Source: ZC4RG29 sp964521255
GTDB lineage: Bacteria > Bacteroidota > Bacteroidia > Cytophagales > Cyclobacteriaceae
Length of the DNA stretch: 64,000 nucleotides
NCBI GenBank assembly: GCA_964521255.1
Contig: CAZFRM010000018.1
Span: 37,583-101,582, forward strand
Reading direction: 5' to 3'
Within the stretch, counting starts at the first letter, position 1. Each line of letters opens with the position of its first letter. The notes under the pieces are model-generated. The model saw only the letters and a program-made list of their open reading frames with translations. It was not told the origin of the DNA and did no database searches. Both the position numbers and the translations under genes were made by a program. Of this stretch, positions 52,976-62,438 are shown in pieces.

Positions 52976-54463
52976 TTTAAATATTCCGAATCGGATTAAT
53001 ACAGATTTAAAAACTTTATTAATTTCTTCCGAGCTAGTGCTTAACAGAATGCATGAACTGTACACTATAGTGATGAGTAATGATCGATAGAATATATCAA
53101 CAAGTACATTTGATAATTTCGGTAATACATAGTTCAGAAGAAAAACTCCGGCGCCGATGACTAATACTTTTAGAAAAGGCCAGCCAAAAGGTTGCAATCC
53201 AAGCATTCGGTAAACGAAAATCCATTTTACAACATTGAAAATTATCAAGGCAAGCGCAGTGGCATAGGCGGCTCCGATTATTCCATACTTTGGTATGAGA
53301 ATGAAGTTGGTCATTATACCTACGAGAGCAAGAATGATAACCGTAATCATGTTAAACCAATAGTATTTTGACAGGACAATAATTTCGCCATTAGGTCCAA
53401 AAGCCATGTCTATAAGTTTGGCTATGCCAACAAAAACAACTACATACATTCCAGATTGGAAAATTTCCCCTTTAGGCATTAGCTGAAAAATGTTTTCAAG
53501 GTTTGCCCACACACCGATTAACAGAATCGTTCCAATAATGAATTGATTGATTGCAGTTTTTTGATAAATGGATTGAATTTCAACAAGATCATTTTTTTCA
53601 AATGCCTGTGCGATTAATGTTGTAGCAGATTGTGTTATGGCCCGCTTTGGAATTTCTATTACCGTAGCCATATAAAAGGCCGTTGTATAGATGGCATTCG
53701 CTGCAAGCCCCGCCATACCCGCGACCATAACGCTATCAACTTTGCCGATAATCACAATGGAAGCTGAGCCTACAAGACTCAAGACACTATATAATAAGAT
53801 GTCTTTTGCTTTCGATGATGGAACATCCCGAAGTGAAAAGTTAAATTTCAGGTTGCCCTTACGTACAAGATACCAGACCAATATCAATAGCGTAATGACG
53901 TATATTCCTACTGAAAAAATCAGGAATTGATCAAAGCTTATGAGGTTTAGAAAATATAAGCTTACCAGGATTGCCTGTAAAAGGCGAATACCAATTTCAC
54001 GCAGAAAATTGGGGACAACTATTTTTAGCAGTGACCTGGAATAGTACTCAAGCAATGTTGTAACCATCAGGAGAAATGTCATCCAAAGTATAAGACCGAT
54101 ATAGGCCGACAGAGCTGAGGCATTCTTTTCAAAAAAGAGGAAGATATTATTTTTGAGAAGAAGAAAGATGATAATAAACAAACCGTAACCCAGGACTGAA
54201 AGCATCAATACAAAATTGATAAAGCTGTTTCCCTGCCTGCTGTTTTTAGAGAAATGGGGGTAAAACCTGATAATGCTTTGGGCAAGTCCCATTTGAGCGA
54301 AAGGAGCCATCAGCATGGCTACATCCTGGATAGTTCTTACTAATCCAATTTGTTCGGGTTGAAGAAAACGGGGATATAGGTATAATGTGTTAATGTACCC
54401 GACAACAACACCGGCATATGATATGAGAGATGTGACGATGCTTTGACGGATTACGATTCCCAT
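52967..54463 (-). CDS. Polysaccharide/oligosaccharide flippase (Wzx-like, MVF superfamily)
   Basis: 498 residues with about 12-14 membrane helices. The N-terminus (IRQSIVTSLISYAGVVVGYI; RFLQPEQIGLVRTIQDVA) and the middle (AGMAGLAANAIYTTAFYMAT) are typical of Wzx/RfbX polysaccharide exporters. It is thought to flip lipid-linked oligosaccharides across the inner membrane. It is convergent with the GT4 gene, overlapping at the 3' ends, and fits a surface-glycan role. Confidence 0.9.
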   Translation of the reverse strand: MGIVIRQSIVTSLISYAGVVVGYINTLYLYPRFLQPEQIGLVRTIQDVAMLMAPFAQMGLAQSIIRFYPHFSKNSRQGNSFINFVLMLSVLGYGLFIIIFLLLKNNIFLFFEKNASALSAYIGLILWMTFLLMVTTLLEYYSRSLLKIVVPNFLREIGIRLLQAILVSLYFLNLISFDQFLIFSVGIYVITLLILVWYLVRKGNLKFNFSLRDVPSSKAKDILLYSVLSLVGSASIVIIGKVDSVMVAGMAGLAANAIYTTAFYMATVIEIPKRAITQSATTLIAQAFEKNDLVEIQSIYQKTAINQFIIGTILLIGVWANLENIFQLMPKGEIFQSGMYVVVFVGIAKLIDMAFGPNGEIIVLSKYYWFNMITVIILALVGIMTNFILIPKYGIIGAAYATALALIIFNVVKWIFVYRMLGLQPFGWPFLKVLVIGAGVFLLNYVLPKLSNVLVDIFYRSLLITIVYSSCILLSTSSEEINKVFKSVLIRFGIFKSK

Positions 54464-54753
54464 GTCTTTTAACTTCTAAATTGTTTGGTTGGGTATGGAT
54501 TTCAATTTTGGCTACTGGTTTTCAGGGATCATATATCAATGTCGTTTAGTTAAGCTTTTCTCCAAAGGATAGGATATATTGTTCTGACAACATTAATTAA
54601 AAAATATTTTAAAAACAGTGTGTGCCCACACGCCGGGACGTATAAACCTTGTTGAAAATTCTGAAACAAAAGTGTAGATGTTTTGATATTTATTGGGGGA
54701 AATATAATTATTTTTAAACCTCTTCTTGCTTAGAGCCTAAAACCTTCAAGACA

Positions 54754-55536
54754 TTGGAACTTATCTTACTAGGGATATTGTCTCTTACAATTCTTGCCTG
54801 GGGCATATTTCAGTATGCTAACCTCAGGAAGTCAGGAAAGATCATTGATCACCTGATGGAAGAGAACCGCCGGTTGAAGGATAAAAACATCAGGATTGCA
54901 ATTGAAGCCCAGGAACGCGAAAGAAGGGATATCGGGCAAGACATGCACGATGAACTCGGCTCTACATTGCTCACCATGAAAATGAACCTGGGTTTAGTGG
55001 AAAAACAAGGTCTTTTTATTTTTGAATCTAATGATGCGCTGAAAGAGTTGAAGTATTCTCTTGAGGGAGCTATCGATTACGTTAAAAGTGTTTCAAGGAT
55101 AACATCACCCGCCTTTCTTGAGAATTTTGGTTTGAGCCGTGCAGTTGTGCAGATGGTCAAGCGAATTAATTCATCATGCGTAGCAAAAGTGGAATTCACA
55201 GAGATCGGGGAATCTTTTTTGCTCGGTAAAGACAAACAACTTCATGTTTTCAGGATCATCCAGGAAGTAATAAATAATGCGCTTCGGTACGCTTCTCCCT
55301 GGAGAATACATGTTACGTTTTACTGGAACCCAAACGATCTGACAGTTGAAATTCGCGACGATGGTTATAATTATCGTTTTTCAGAAAAGTATCAGACGGC
55401 AGGACTTGGCCTGAATAATATTTTAAATCGTGCCGGACTCATCGGCGCAAAATTCACAAACGAGGATCTTCCTCAGGGAAATGTCGCACGAATAAAATTG
55501 ATCCACGAAGATATAGTGAATACAAAGGTGGTTTGA
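54754..55536 (+). CDS. Sensor histidine kinase (NarX/DegS-type HisKA_3)
   Basis: 260 residues, probably from a TTG start (MELILLGILSLTILAWG). One N-terminal membrane helix (about 1-20), a coiled coil, then the HisKA_3 box with the phospho-His in RRDIGQDMHDELGSTLLTMK, and a HATPase domain: QEVINNALRYA (N box), VEIRDDGYNYRF (the G1-type box, with Asn-Tyr in the place of Gly), and AGLGLNNILNRAGLIGA (G2). It has no periplasmic sensor domain, so it probably senses a cytoplasmic or membrane signal. It pairs with the response regulator encoded 18 bases downstream. Confidence 0.92.
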   Translation: MELILLGILSLTILAWGIFQYANLRKSGKIIDHLMEENRRLKDKNIRIAIEAQERERRDIGQDMHDELGSTLLTMKMNLGLVEKQGLFIFESNDALKELKYSLEGAIDYVKSVSRITSPAFLENFGLSRAVVQMVKRINSSCVAKVEFTEIGESFLLGKDKQLHVFRIIQEVINNALRYASPWRIHVTFYWNPNDLTVEIRDDGYNYRFSEKYQTAGLGLNNILNRAGLIGAKFTNEDLPQGNVARIKLIHEDIVNTKVV

Positions 55537-55554
55537 AATTAAGCGGAAGTTGGA

Positions 55555-56211
55555 ATGGAAATGAATAAATCTCCCAAGATCAGGTTATACGTTGCTGACG
55601 ATCACATCCTTTTTCGAAAAGGACTAATCAGGCTGATACAATTATTCCCGCGAATCGGTGAAATCAAAGAAGCTTCCAATGGCAGAGAATTAATTGAGCT
55701 TGTTGAGCATGCACCACCCGATGTTGTATTGGTAGACCTGCACATGCCAATAATGGGAGGTGATGATGTTTGTGAGTGGATGGAAAAGAATTATCCCGAG
55801 GTAAAGGTGGTTATGCTTACCATGGAAGATGCGGAGGAATATGTTCATCAATTGATTAGCATGGGAGCACACGCTTATGTTTCAAAAGGAGCACCCCCTG
55901 ACGAAGTTGAAAAAGCAATATACTCTGTTTACGATCATGACTTTTATCATAATGAGCTGGTAGCACAGGCCTTGCGTAATTTTACAAAGCAGGTAAAGCG
56001 TACAAAAAAAGAATCAACACCGTTTACCGAACGTGAATTAGACATTGTTAAATTGATTTGTAATGAATACACCATGAAGGAAATTGCCAGTAAACTTGAT
56101 CTGAGTGAAAACACTATCCAGAATCAACGCGCAACCATCTTGAATAAAATGGGAGTCAGAAATACTGCAGGTCTTGTTAAATATGCTTTAACAAAGGGAC
56201 TTATCAGTTAA
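55555..56211 (+). CDS. NarL/FixJ-type response regulator
   Basis: 218 residues. Receiver domain at about 1-125: acidic pair in VADDHILFRKG, phospho-Asp in VVLVDLHMPIMGG, Thr/Lys switch residues in VVMLTMED and AYVSKGAPPDEV. LuxR-type HTH at about 150-215: FTERELDIVKLICNEYTMKE, IASKLDLSENTIQNQRATIL. It is co-transcribed with the kinase and likely controls unknown promoters. Confidence 0.95.
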   Translation: MEMNKSPKIRLYVADDHILFRKGLIRLIQLFPRIGEIKEASNGRELIELVEHAPPDVVLVDLHMPIMGGDDVCEWMEKNYPEVKVVMLTMEDAEEYVHQLISMGAHAYVSKGAPPDEVEKAIYSVYDHDFYHNELVAQALRNFTKQVKRTKKESTPFTERELDIVKLICNEYTMKEIASKLDLSENTIQNQRATILNKMGVRNTAGLVKYALTKGLIS

Positions 56212-56256
56212 TTAGCCGATGTGTTGATTAGCGGATTAGCCAATAAATAATTAAAA
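56205..56256. repeat. Short relative of the ATTAGCCGAT repeat
   Basis: TTAGCCGATG, GATTAGCGGATTAGCC words follow the response regulator stop. Related to 4019-4107 and 33287-33405 by the core TTAGCCGA. Confidence 0.4.
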
Positions 56257-56266
56257 TAAATTTCCT

Positions 56267-56692
56267 GTGAAAATACCTTCCAAAATTAAGCCTTCCGTTG
56301 GTGAACAATTTGAACACACCTTTCGATTCACACAGGCGGATGTTATAAAATTTTCTGAAGTAACAGGCGATGTTAATCCGGTGCATTTAGATGAGACCTA
56401 CGCTGCCAATACCCCTTTTAAAAAACCGATACTTCACGGCTTTCTTTCAGGAAGTGTTTTTTCCAAAGTGTTCGGTACTATTTTTCCCGGAGAGGGGACA
56501 ATTTATCTTTCACAGCAATTGAACTTCAGGCGTCCAATGTATGCCGGTCAGTCCTACCAGGCAACATTTGTCATCCGCGAAACAGACCCGTCAAAAGGGC
56601 TCGTAGTCATTGGGTGTGAAATTCTGGATGAGCGCGGCAAGAAATGCCTTAACGGCGAAGCGGTACTGGTGAATAGGGCAGTTTTTGGGTGA
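56267..56692 (+). CDS. MaoC-like dehydratase (PhaJ-type)
   Basis: 141 residues from a GTG start. A hot-dog fold with the catalytic Asp/His pair in DVNPVHLDETYAANTPFKKP, and HGFLSGSVFSKVFGTIFPGE, matches (R)-specific enoyl-CoA hydratases of the MaoC/PhaJ type. The end (INFRRPMYAGQSYQATF-type, then VLVNRAVFG) is normal. It hydrates enoyl-CoA; the physiological role (PHA supply, fatty acid) is unknown. Convergent with the methyltransferase, 7 bp between stops. Confidence 0.9.
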   Translation: MKIPSKIKPSVGEQFEHTFRFTQADVIKFSEVTGDVNPVHLDETYAANTPFKKPILHGFLSGSVFSKVFGTIFPGEGTIYLSQQLNFRRPMYAGQSYQATFVIRETDPSKGLVVIGCEILDERGKKCLNGEAVLVNRAVFG

Positions 56693-56699
56693 ACCAACA

Positions 56700-57413
56700 T
56701 TACTCCTTGAACCAGAAAACAGTGTCCGTCAGTCCGGTCGTGGTGAATATCTTTTTCCACGATGCCAATTTTTCATGCACTTGCTGGTAGCGGTATCGTT
56801 CGGCATTATCCAAAACGATAAACCCACCTTCTTTTATTTTCCGGATGGAACGAAGCGCGCATTCGGTTCGTGCCCTCCCGTCAACGACAATGAAATCAAA
56901 GTGGTTGTCAGGATAACGATCAACAAAGGAATAGTACATCTCGTAACAAGTGGCCGGGGTATGTGGAAACAAGATATTCGAATATGCCGACGTTGGGTAG
57001 TTGAATTTCTTTGTTGTATCTGTCAGGGGTTCAATGAGAAAATAATCGATATTCAATTGCAGCTCAGTGATTTCTTGTCTGACTTTATCATACCATGACC
57101 GGTCATGCTCCAGACTTACCAGGTGTTTGATTCGCTGAGCAAAAAAAAGCGTGCTTCTTCCGCTTCCGAATTCAAGCCCGGTCATTTCCTTAGTCAGCAA
57201 ATTTTCAAAGATACGAATGGCGGCGGGGGCCATCCACAGTGTATTGACTTTGTTGCGCGTTAGTAATAGGTTATATCCCTTTAAAAACGGACGAATAATG
57301 CGATAGCGAAAGTAATTTAGTGGATCAGACTTTGGTACGAAGAAATTCTTTTTGATAAAAAATCGCGAATTCGCGATTTTTCCGGCTATCTGAAAGTGTG
57401 AAATTCCTTCCAT
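56700..57413 (-). CDS. SAM-dependent methyltransferase-like protein
   Basis: 237 residues. The Rossmann glycine motif is LEFGSGRSTLFFAQ (about 90-103) and the second motif is HLVSLEHDRSWYDKV (acidic end of strand 2). The motif IV-like segment is DFIVVDGRARTECALRSI, followed by GGFIVLDNAERY. It fits a class I methyltransferase, as often found in glycan clusters. The start codon faces that of the glycosyltransferase with only 19 bp between. Substrate unknown. Confidence 0.78.
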   Translation of the reverse strand: MEGISHFQIAGKIANSRFFIKKNFFVPKSDPLNYFRYRIIRPFLKGYNLLLTRNKVNTLWMAPAAIRIFENLLTKEMTGLEFGSGRSTLFFAQRIKHLVSLEHDRSWYDKVRQEITELQLNIDYFLIEPLTDTTKKFNYPTSAYSNILFPHTPATCYEMYYSFVDRYPDNHFDFIVVDGRARTECALRSIRKIKEGGFIVLDNAERYRYQQVHEKLASWKKIFTTTGLTDTVFWFKE

Positions 57414-57432
57414 AAGATGTAAACTTGTCCAG

Positions 57433-58626
57433 ATGCAAATAGGAATGGTACTTGATCTCCCTTTTCCTCCAGATCTACGGGTGGAAAATGAGGCCTTAAG
57501 TTTAATTAAACAAGGTCATCAGGTAGTTTTATTTACACCAAACTACACTCACCTTCCGCTTCGTGAGACATACAAGGGAATTGAGATTGTTCGATTCAGT
57601 GCCGGAAGGCTACACTACAAGCTGTCAGCACTTGCTTGTGACTTTCCTTTTTATACGAATCTGATGTGCAGAAAACTGGAGAAGGTAATTTCGCTTGCTA
57701 AGGTGGAGGTATTGCACGTTCATGATATGGTGATTGCCGATGCTGTGATAAAAGCGAATAAATCCGGCGTACCAATGATTTTAGATTTGCATGAGAATCG
57801 CCCTGAAATAATGCGGGATTACAAGCATGTTAATTCTTTTCCCGGAAGGATACTGATCAACCTTAATAAATGGGTCAAAAAATATTACCAGTTGGCTCAT
57901 ACGAGTGATAAAGTGGTCGTTGTCACAGAGGCTGCTGCAAATGATATCGCCGAGGTGACCGGTCGTGACCTCAACGATATCGTAGTGGTTCCGAACAGTG
58001 TCAGTCTCAGTGCTTTTCTGGAGGCCGAAACCAACCAGGTACTACTGAATCGCATGACGGAGACATTCAATGTGCTGTACCTGGGTGATACATCGTTACG
58101 TCGCGGAACGGATACGGCAATCCGGGCGATCGACTTGCTTCGTGCTGAGATTCCGACGATCAAACTTTGGCTGGTAGGGAGAAGCTCGTCAGACAGGCAA
58201 CTAATGGAGCTGTCGGATTCGCTTGGCGTGCGTGATTTCATTGCCTATGAGGGATGGCAGGATTCATCACTCATTCCAACCTATATTCAAGGAGCGTCAG
58301 TGTGTATCTCGCCGTTAAAAAGAAACCGACATCACGATACAACATATGCGAACAAGTTGTTTCAGTATATGGGTGTAGGTCGTCCTTTGGTCGTAAGCGA
58401 CTGTACCGCTCAGGCTGAACTGATTCTGTCAATTGGTTGCGGACTGGTTCATTGCGCGGGCGATGAAAGAGATCTCAGTTCAAAAATACTTGAATTGTAT
58501 AAGAATCCGTCTTTATCGAAAGAGCTAGGATTTAGAGGCAAAGAAGCAGTGAGGGGTGAATGGAACTGGGACAACACAGTAACCCCTTTGTTGAAAATGT
58601 ATGCTAACTTAAATGTTGGAGCATGA
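57433..58626 (+). CDS. GT4-type glycosyltransferase
   Basis: 397 residues. GT-B fold: N-terminal IGMVLDLPFPPDLRVENEA, central VVVTEAAANDIAEVTGRDL and VVPNSVSLSAFLEAETN, then C-terminal NVLYLGDTSLRRGTDTAIRA, KLWLVGRSSSDRQLM and the E-x7-E-type NKLFQYMGVGRPLVVSD (Gln replaces the first Glu). It is likely to transfer a sugar from a nucleotide donor to a surface glycan. The gene is divergent from the methyltransferase. Confidence 0.88.
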   Translation: MQIGMVLDLPFPPDLRVENEALSLIKQGHQVVLFTPNYTHLPLRETYKGIEIVRFSAGRLHYKLSALACDFPFYTNLMCRKLEKVISLAKVEVLHVHDMVIADAVIKANKSGVPMILDLHENRPEIMRDYKHVNSFPGRILINLNKWVKKYYQLAHTSDKVVVVTEAAANDIAEVTGRDLNDIVVVPNSVSLSAFLEAETNQVLLNRMTETFNVLYLGDTSLRRGTDTAIRAIDLLRAEIPTIKLWLVGRSSSDRQLMELSDSLGVRDFIAYEGWQDSSLIPTYIQGASVCISPLKRNRHHDTTYANKLFQYMGVGRPLVVSDCTAQAELILSIGCGLVHCAGDERDLSSKILELYKNPSLSKELGFRGKEAVRGEWNWDNTVTPLLKMYANLNVGA

Positions 58627-58823
58627 TTAAACTGCAGATCAGAGTCTTTGCCCTGTGATGCAATATCTACCCTTCTCCTTTAATATAATGAGTTCTGTTC
58701 ATACGTTTTTAATAGTGATCAAAGGTAAGAATTACTTTCAGTGAGTCGTGTTGCTGGTAAGGTTTGCGTTTTTAATGTTTTGTTTATAAACCGGATGGTT
58801 GTGACAACATGGCAAGAAATTAA

Positions 58824-59378
58824 CTAAATTATCCTCTTCCCATTTTCCTTCGCAAAAGCTTCCCAGCTCGTTGCTTTATTTTTCGATTCACCTTTCTGAA
58901 AATGATGACATACCGCTACCGCTAATGCATCGGTAGCGTCAAAGAGTTTGGGGACTTCCTTAATATTAAACAGTGTCATTAACATTTTGGCTACTTGTTC
59001 CTTTGACGAGTTACCATTACCGGTGACGGATTGCTTCACTTTTTTTGGCGCATATTCAATTATGGGTATCTCACGGAACAAAGCTGCAGACATGGCCACA
59101 CCCTGTGCACGGCCGAGTTTGAGCATGGATTGAACATTTTTACCGTAAAAAGGTGCTTCCAATGCTACTTCATCCGGGTGATATTCATCAACCAGGCTTA
59201 GCACGCGGTCAAATATTTTTTTGAGTTTTAATTCGTGTGATCCGTACTTTCCAAGTTGGATCACGCCAAATTGTAACACGTGGATTCGACTCGTCCGAAC
59301 TACAATCACGCCATAACCCATAATATTTGTACCGGGGTCGAGACCGAGGATTATTTTCTCCTTTATAATTTTTCTCAC
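58824..59378 (-). CDS. ruvC: Crossover junction endodeoxyribonuclease RuvC
   Basis: 184 residues. It cuts Holliday junctions. Catalytic carboxylates: Asp14 in LGLDPGTNIMGYGV, Glu in EVALEAPFYGKNVQ, and Asp in DATDALAVAVCHHF near the C-terminus. KLGRAQGVAMSAAL and VKQSVTGNGNSSKEQVA are family segments. No ruvA or ruvB is next to it. It is divergent from the GT2 gene with 44 bp between start codons. Confidence 0.96.
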   Translation of the reverse strand: MRKIIKEKIILGLDPGTNIMGYGVIVVRTSRIHVLQFGVIQLGKYGSHELKLKKIFDRVLSLVDEYHPDEVALEAPFYGKNVQSMLKLGRAQGVAMSAALFREIPIIEYAPKKVKQSVTGNGNSSKEQVAKMLMTLFNIKEVPKLFDATDALAVAVCHHFQKGESKNKATSWEAFAKENGKRII

Positions 59379-59422
59379 AACTGCAAGGTAGGTAGTACGA
59401 CTAAATTTTAGAAATTGCTTTA

Positions 59423-60544
59423 ATGTTGGTGTTTTTTGTTTTCCTGCTTGTCGGCTATTCTGTCCTGATCTTGCTTTTAATAGCAGGGTGGAAGAAGGCT
59501 ATGTACAGACATCAACTACAGGTGGTGGTAAACGAAAATGAACTGATAACTGTGATTATCCCGGTACGGGATGAAGAGAAGAATATTTCATTATTGTTAC
59601 ATGATCTCGCTAAACAAACGGATAGCACATTCGAGATAATTGTTGTTGACGATCATTCAGAAGATGATACGGTTGATATAGTGCTGAAGTTGATAAAGGC
59701 TGGGTTTCACCGTCTTACACTTGTTAGATTAACGGATGACCAGGGAAAGAAAAATGCAATCACTAAGGGGATACAACAAGCAAGTGGGTCCATTATTGTC
59801 ACCACAGATGCCGATTGCCGTGTTTCAGAAAATTGGGTGTCATCCATGCGACAAAGCTTTGCTGACCCAACTGTAAAATTGGTTTTTGGTGGTGTGCGCA
59901 TCAGGCAAGAAGAATCAACCTGGTCATCGGTTCAAGCTATGGAATTTGCTTCTTTGATAGCATCGGGTGTTGCTTCAAACGCGTTGGGCTATCCAACGAT
60001 GTGTAACGGAGCTAATCTTGCCTATCGAAAGGAAGTGTTTGAAATGGTTGATGGATACCTGGGTAATCTTCATGTACCTTCGGGGGATGATGAATTTTTA
60101 CTTCAGAAGATTAACGCGAAGTTTCCTGGGTCTGTTAAATTTATTAATGATCAAAAAAATGTAATCGAAACAGCAGGCGTTTCTGTTTCAGATTTTGTAC
60201 ACCAGCGAGTGCGGTGGGCGGGGAAATGGAGTCAGCAACACTTAACCAGCAAGGTGCTTGCGTTGTATATTTTCCTATTTCACCTCTTCTGGCTTGTAAT
60301 GATTGCCTGGTTTATAATTCATAACAATTTTATATTCTTATTATCGTTATTTACGGTTAAGTTTCTTCTTGAATTTATATTGCTGCGAAAGGTCATGCGT
60401 TTTTTGAATTCATCGTGGAACTGGCCAGCTTTTATAATGTTACAATTGACCTATTCCCTTTATGCTGTATTTTTTGCAATGGCTGCGCATATAAAATCAC
60501 CGGAATGGAAAGGCCGTAAAATTCGTTCGCTGGTTTACAAATAA
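59423..60544 (+). CDS. Membrane GT2-family glycosyltransferase
   Basis: 373 residues. One N-terminal membrane helix (about 1-20), GT2 domain (about 40-270) with PVRDEEKNISLLL, VVDDHSEDDT (Asp-Asp), TTDADCRVS (DxD), and the QxxRW-type motif HQRVRWAGKWSQQ, then three C-terminal membrane helices (about 280-360). It resembles processive or polyprenyl-linked GT2 enzymes such as hyaluronan/cellulose-type or dolichol-phosphate-type synthases. The phosphatase gene follows after 35 bases. Confidence 0.9.
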   Translation: MLVFFVFLLVGYSVLILLLIAGWKKAMYRHQLQVVVNENELITVIIPVRDEEKNISLLLHDLAKQTDSTFEIIVVDDHSEDDTVDIVLKLIKAGFHRLTLVRLTDDQGKKNAITKGIQQASGSIIVTTDADCRVSENWVSSMRQSFADPTVKLVFGGVRIRQEESTWSSVQAMEFASLIASGVASNALGYPTMCNGANLAYRKEVFEMVDGYLGNLHVPSGDDEFLLQKINAKFPGSVKFINDQKNVIETAGVSVSDFVHQRVRWAGKWSQQHLTSKVLALYIFLFHLFWLVMIAWFIIHNNFIFLLSLFTVKFLLEFILLRKVMRFLNSSWNWPAFIMLQLTYSLYAVFFAMAAHIKSPEWKGRKIRSLVYK

Positions 60545-60579
60545 ATTCAGGATTACAGCAGAACCATTAACTTTACACC

Positions 60580-61806
60580 ATGACCGAGTTAACCCTCAAG
60601 AATAAGTATGAAATAAAAGAACTGGAACTAAATGCCTTGCTTGAGGTAACACAAGCTATTAACAACAATGTTCCGGAAGATTCATTATATAAAATTTTCA
60701 GTTTTATTCTCAGGTCAAATCTTAACATTAAAAAACTTTGCCTGTTTGTCCTGGATGACGAATGGCATTGTAAAGCCAGTTTCGGAACGCAGAACGGCTT
60801 TACGCATATTAAACTTCCCGATTATTTTAAATCCTTAAATGGTGTCTCCAGTCTTAAGCGATCTGATGACCCTGAGTTCGGTGAATTTGATGTTGTGATT
60901 CCGGTAGCCCACAAGAGAACAACGCTCTCTCTTATATTTATTGGGGGTTTCTATACGGATGATCAGCGATATGAACGTGAAGATGCACTCAGGTTCATCC
61001 AGGCCTTGAGTAATATCATTGTTGTTGCTATTGAAAATAAAAAACTGGCGCGTAAGCAACTGGAGCAGGAAGCTTTTCGCAAGGAGCTCGAAATTGCCAG
61101 TGATGTACAACAATTTCTCTTTCCTGAGAAACTGCCCAACACGGAAACGCTGAAATTGGAAGCGAGCTACTTGCCTCACGATCGCATCGGTGGAGATTAT
61201 TATGACTACGTCCCCATCAATAAAAATCAATTCCTTATTTGCGTTGCTGATGTTAGTGGTAAAGGAATTCCTGCGGCATTAATGATGTCTAACTTTCAGG
61301 CATCACTTAGAACTTTGTTGCGTCAAACACCTAATCTCACAGATATCATTGAAGCGTTGAATTTCCAGGTGTTAGAGAATGCGAAAGGTGAGAAATTCAT
61401 AACGTTCTTTGCGGCGATTTATGACATTCATCTGAAATCAATGGTGTATATCAACGCAGGTCATAATCCTCCTATTCTAATTGATAAAAAGAACGGTCTT
61501 CGTTTTTTGGAAGACGGTTCGACTGTTTTGGGCGCATTACATCCTCTTCCATTTATAAATGAAGGTTTTGTATCTGACCTGAATGAGTTTCTACTCTTTT
61601 GCTATACAGATGGACTCACAGAAACCATTAATGAAGAAGGCAACGAATTCGGAATCGAAGCTGTGGTGAATTATTTTCGCGAGGATACAACATACAATAA
61701 GGATTTGAAAACCATTCACCATGATCTTATTGTAGCCCTTGACCAGTTTAAAGGACGCAACGGATATCATGATGATATAACTATTCTCTCTTGCCGTGTA
61801 GGATGA
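60580..61806 (+). CDS. PP2C/SpoIIE-type protein phosphatase with N-terminal GAF-like domain
   Basis: 408 residues. The first about 160 residues look GAF-like (LEVTQAINNNVPEDSLYKIF; NLNIKKLCLFVLDDEW), then a short linker helix and the SpoIIE/RsbU catalytic domain: LPHDRIGGDYYDYVPI (metal Asp), VADVSGKGIPAALMMSNF, FCYTDGLTETINEEGNEFG (Asp) and HDDITILSCRV. It is likely to dephosphorylate an anti-sigma-antagonist-type protein. The stop overlaps the deacetylase start as ATGA, so both are coupled. Confidence 0.93.
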   Translation: MTELTLKNKYEIKELELNALLEVTQAINNNVPEDSLYKIFSFILRSNLNIKKLCLFVLDDEWHCKASFGTQNGFTHIKLPDYFKSLNGVSSLKRSDDPEFGEFDVVIPVAHKRTTLSLIFIGGFYTDDQRYEREDALRFIQALSNIIVVAIENKKLARKQLEQEAFRKELEIASDVQQFLFPEKLPNTETLKLEASYLPHDRIGGDYYDYVPINKNQFLICVADVSGKGIPAALMMSNFQASLRTLLRQTPNLTDIIEALNFQVLENAKGEKFITFFAAIYDIHLKSMVYINAGHNPPILIDKKNGLRFLEDGSTVLGALHPLPFINEGFVSDLNEFLLFCYTDGLTETINEEGNEFGIEAVVNYFREDTTYNKDLKTIHHDLIVALDQFKGRNGYHDDITILSCRVG

Positions 61807-62438
61807 TTCCTCATCGAACACCATTTTTCCTTCCCCTGTTATATCCTTCTTTGTTGTGGAGGATGAATCCTGTATCCAATGAATTGTTTCTCACTTTTGA
61901 TGATGGTCCTGTTCCCGGGCCTACTGAGTTTGTACTTGAATCACTGAATAAATTTTCTGTCAAGGCAACTTTTTTTTGTATTGGTGATAACGTGCGAAAA
62001 AATGAGCGTTTATTTTCAAGAATAGTTAGCGAAGGACATGCCATTGGAAATCATACGTTTCATCATATTAATGGTTGGAAATCGCGACAGGATCAGTATG
62101 TGAATGATATCAGATTGTGTGATGACGAATTCAAAAAAACTAAGGAGGTGGACTTAAAATCAAAATTGTTCCGGCCTCCATATGGAAGAATAACCCGTGA
62201 TCAGATCAAAGCGCTTGGTGATTATAGAATAGTGATGTGGGATGTTCTTTCAGTTGATTACAATCAAAGTCTTTCAAAAGAATCTTGTTTTAGAAATACG
62301 CTTAAAGCGGTAAGATCAGGTTCAATAATAGTTTTTCATGATAGTGTGAAAGCAGAACGGAACCTTATGTATGCTCTTCCGCGATTTCTTGAGTCATGTC
62401 TTTCGCAAGGTTATACCTTTAGCGTCATCGATGCATGA
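61803..62438 (+). CDS. NodB-type polysaccharide deacetylase
   Basis: 211 residues from the ATG at 61803 (MIPHRTPFFLPLLYPSLLWR), which overlaps the phosphatase stop (ATGA); a TTG at 61791 would give a longer start without advantage. NodB motifs: TFDDGPVPGP (Asp-Asp of the metal site), GNHTFHH (His pair), RPPYGRITRD and VMWDVLSVDY. It removes acetyl groups from a glycan or carbohydrate acceptor. It has an N-terminal hydrophobic stretch (about 8-18) that may serve as an anchor. The stop overlaps the next gene by four bases. Confidence 0.9.
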   Translation: MIPHRTPFFLPLLYPSLLWRMNPVSNELFLTFDDGPVPGPTEFVLESLNKFSVKATFFCIGDNVRKNERLFSRIVSEGHAIGNHTFHHINGWKSRQDQYVNDIRLCDDEFKKTKEVDLKSKLFRPPYGRITRDQIKALGDYRIVMWDVLSVDYNQSLSKESCFRNTLKAVRSGSIIVFHDSVKAERNLMYALPRFLESCLSQGYTFSVIDA

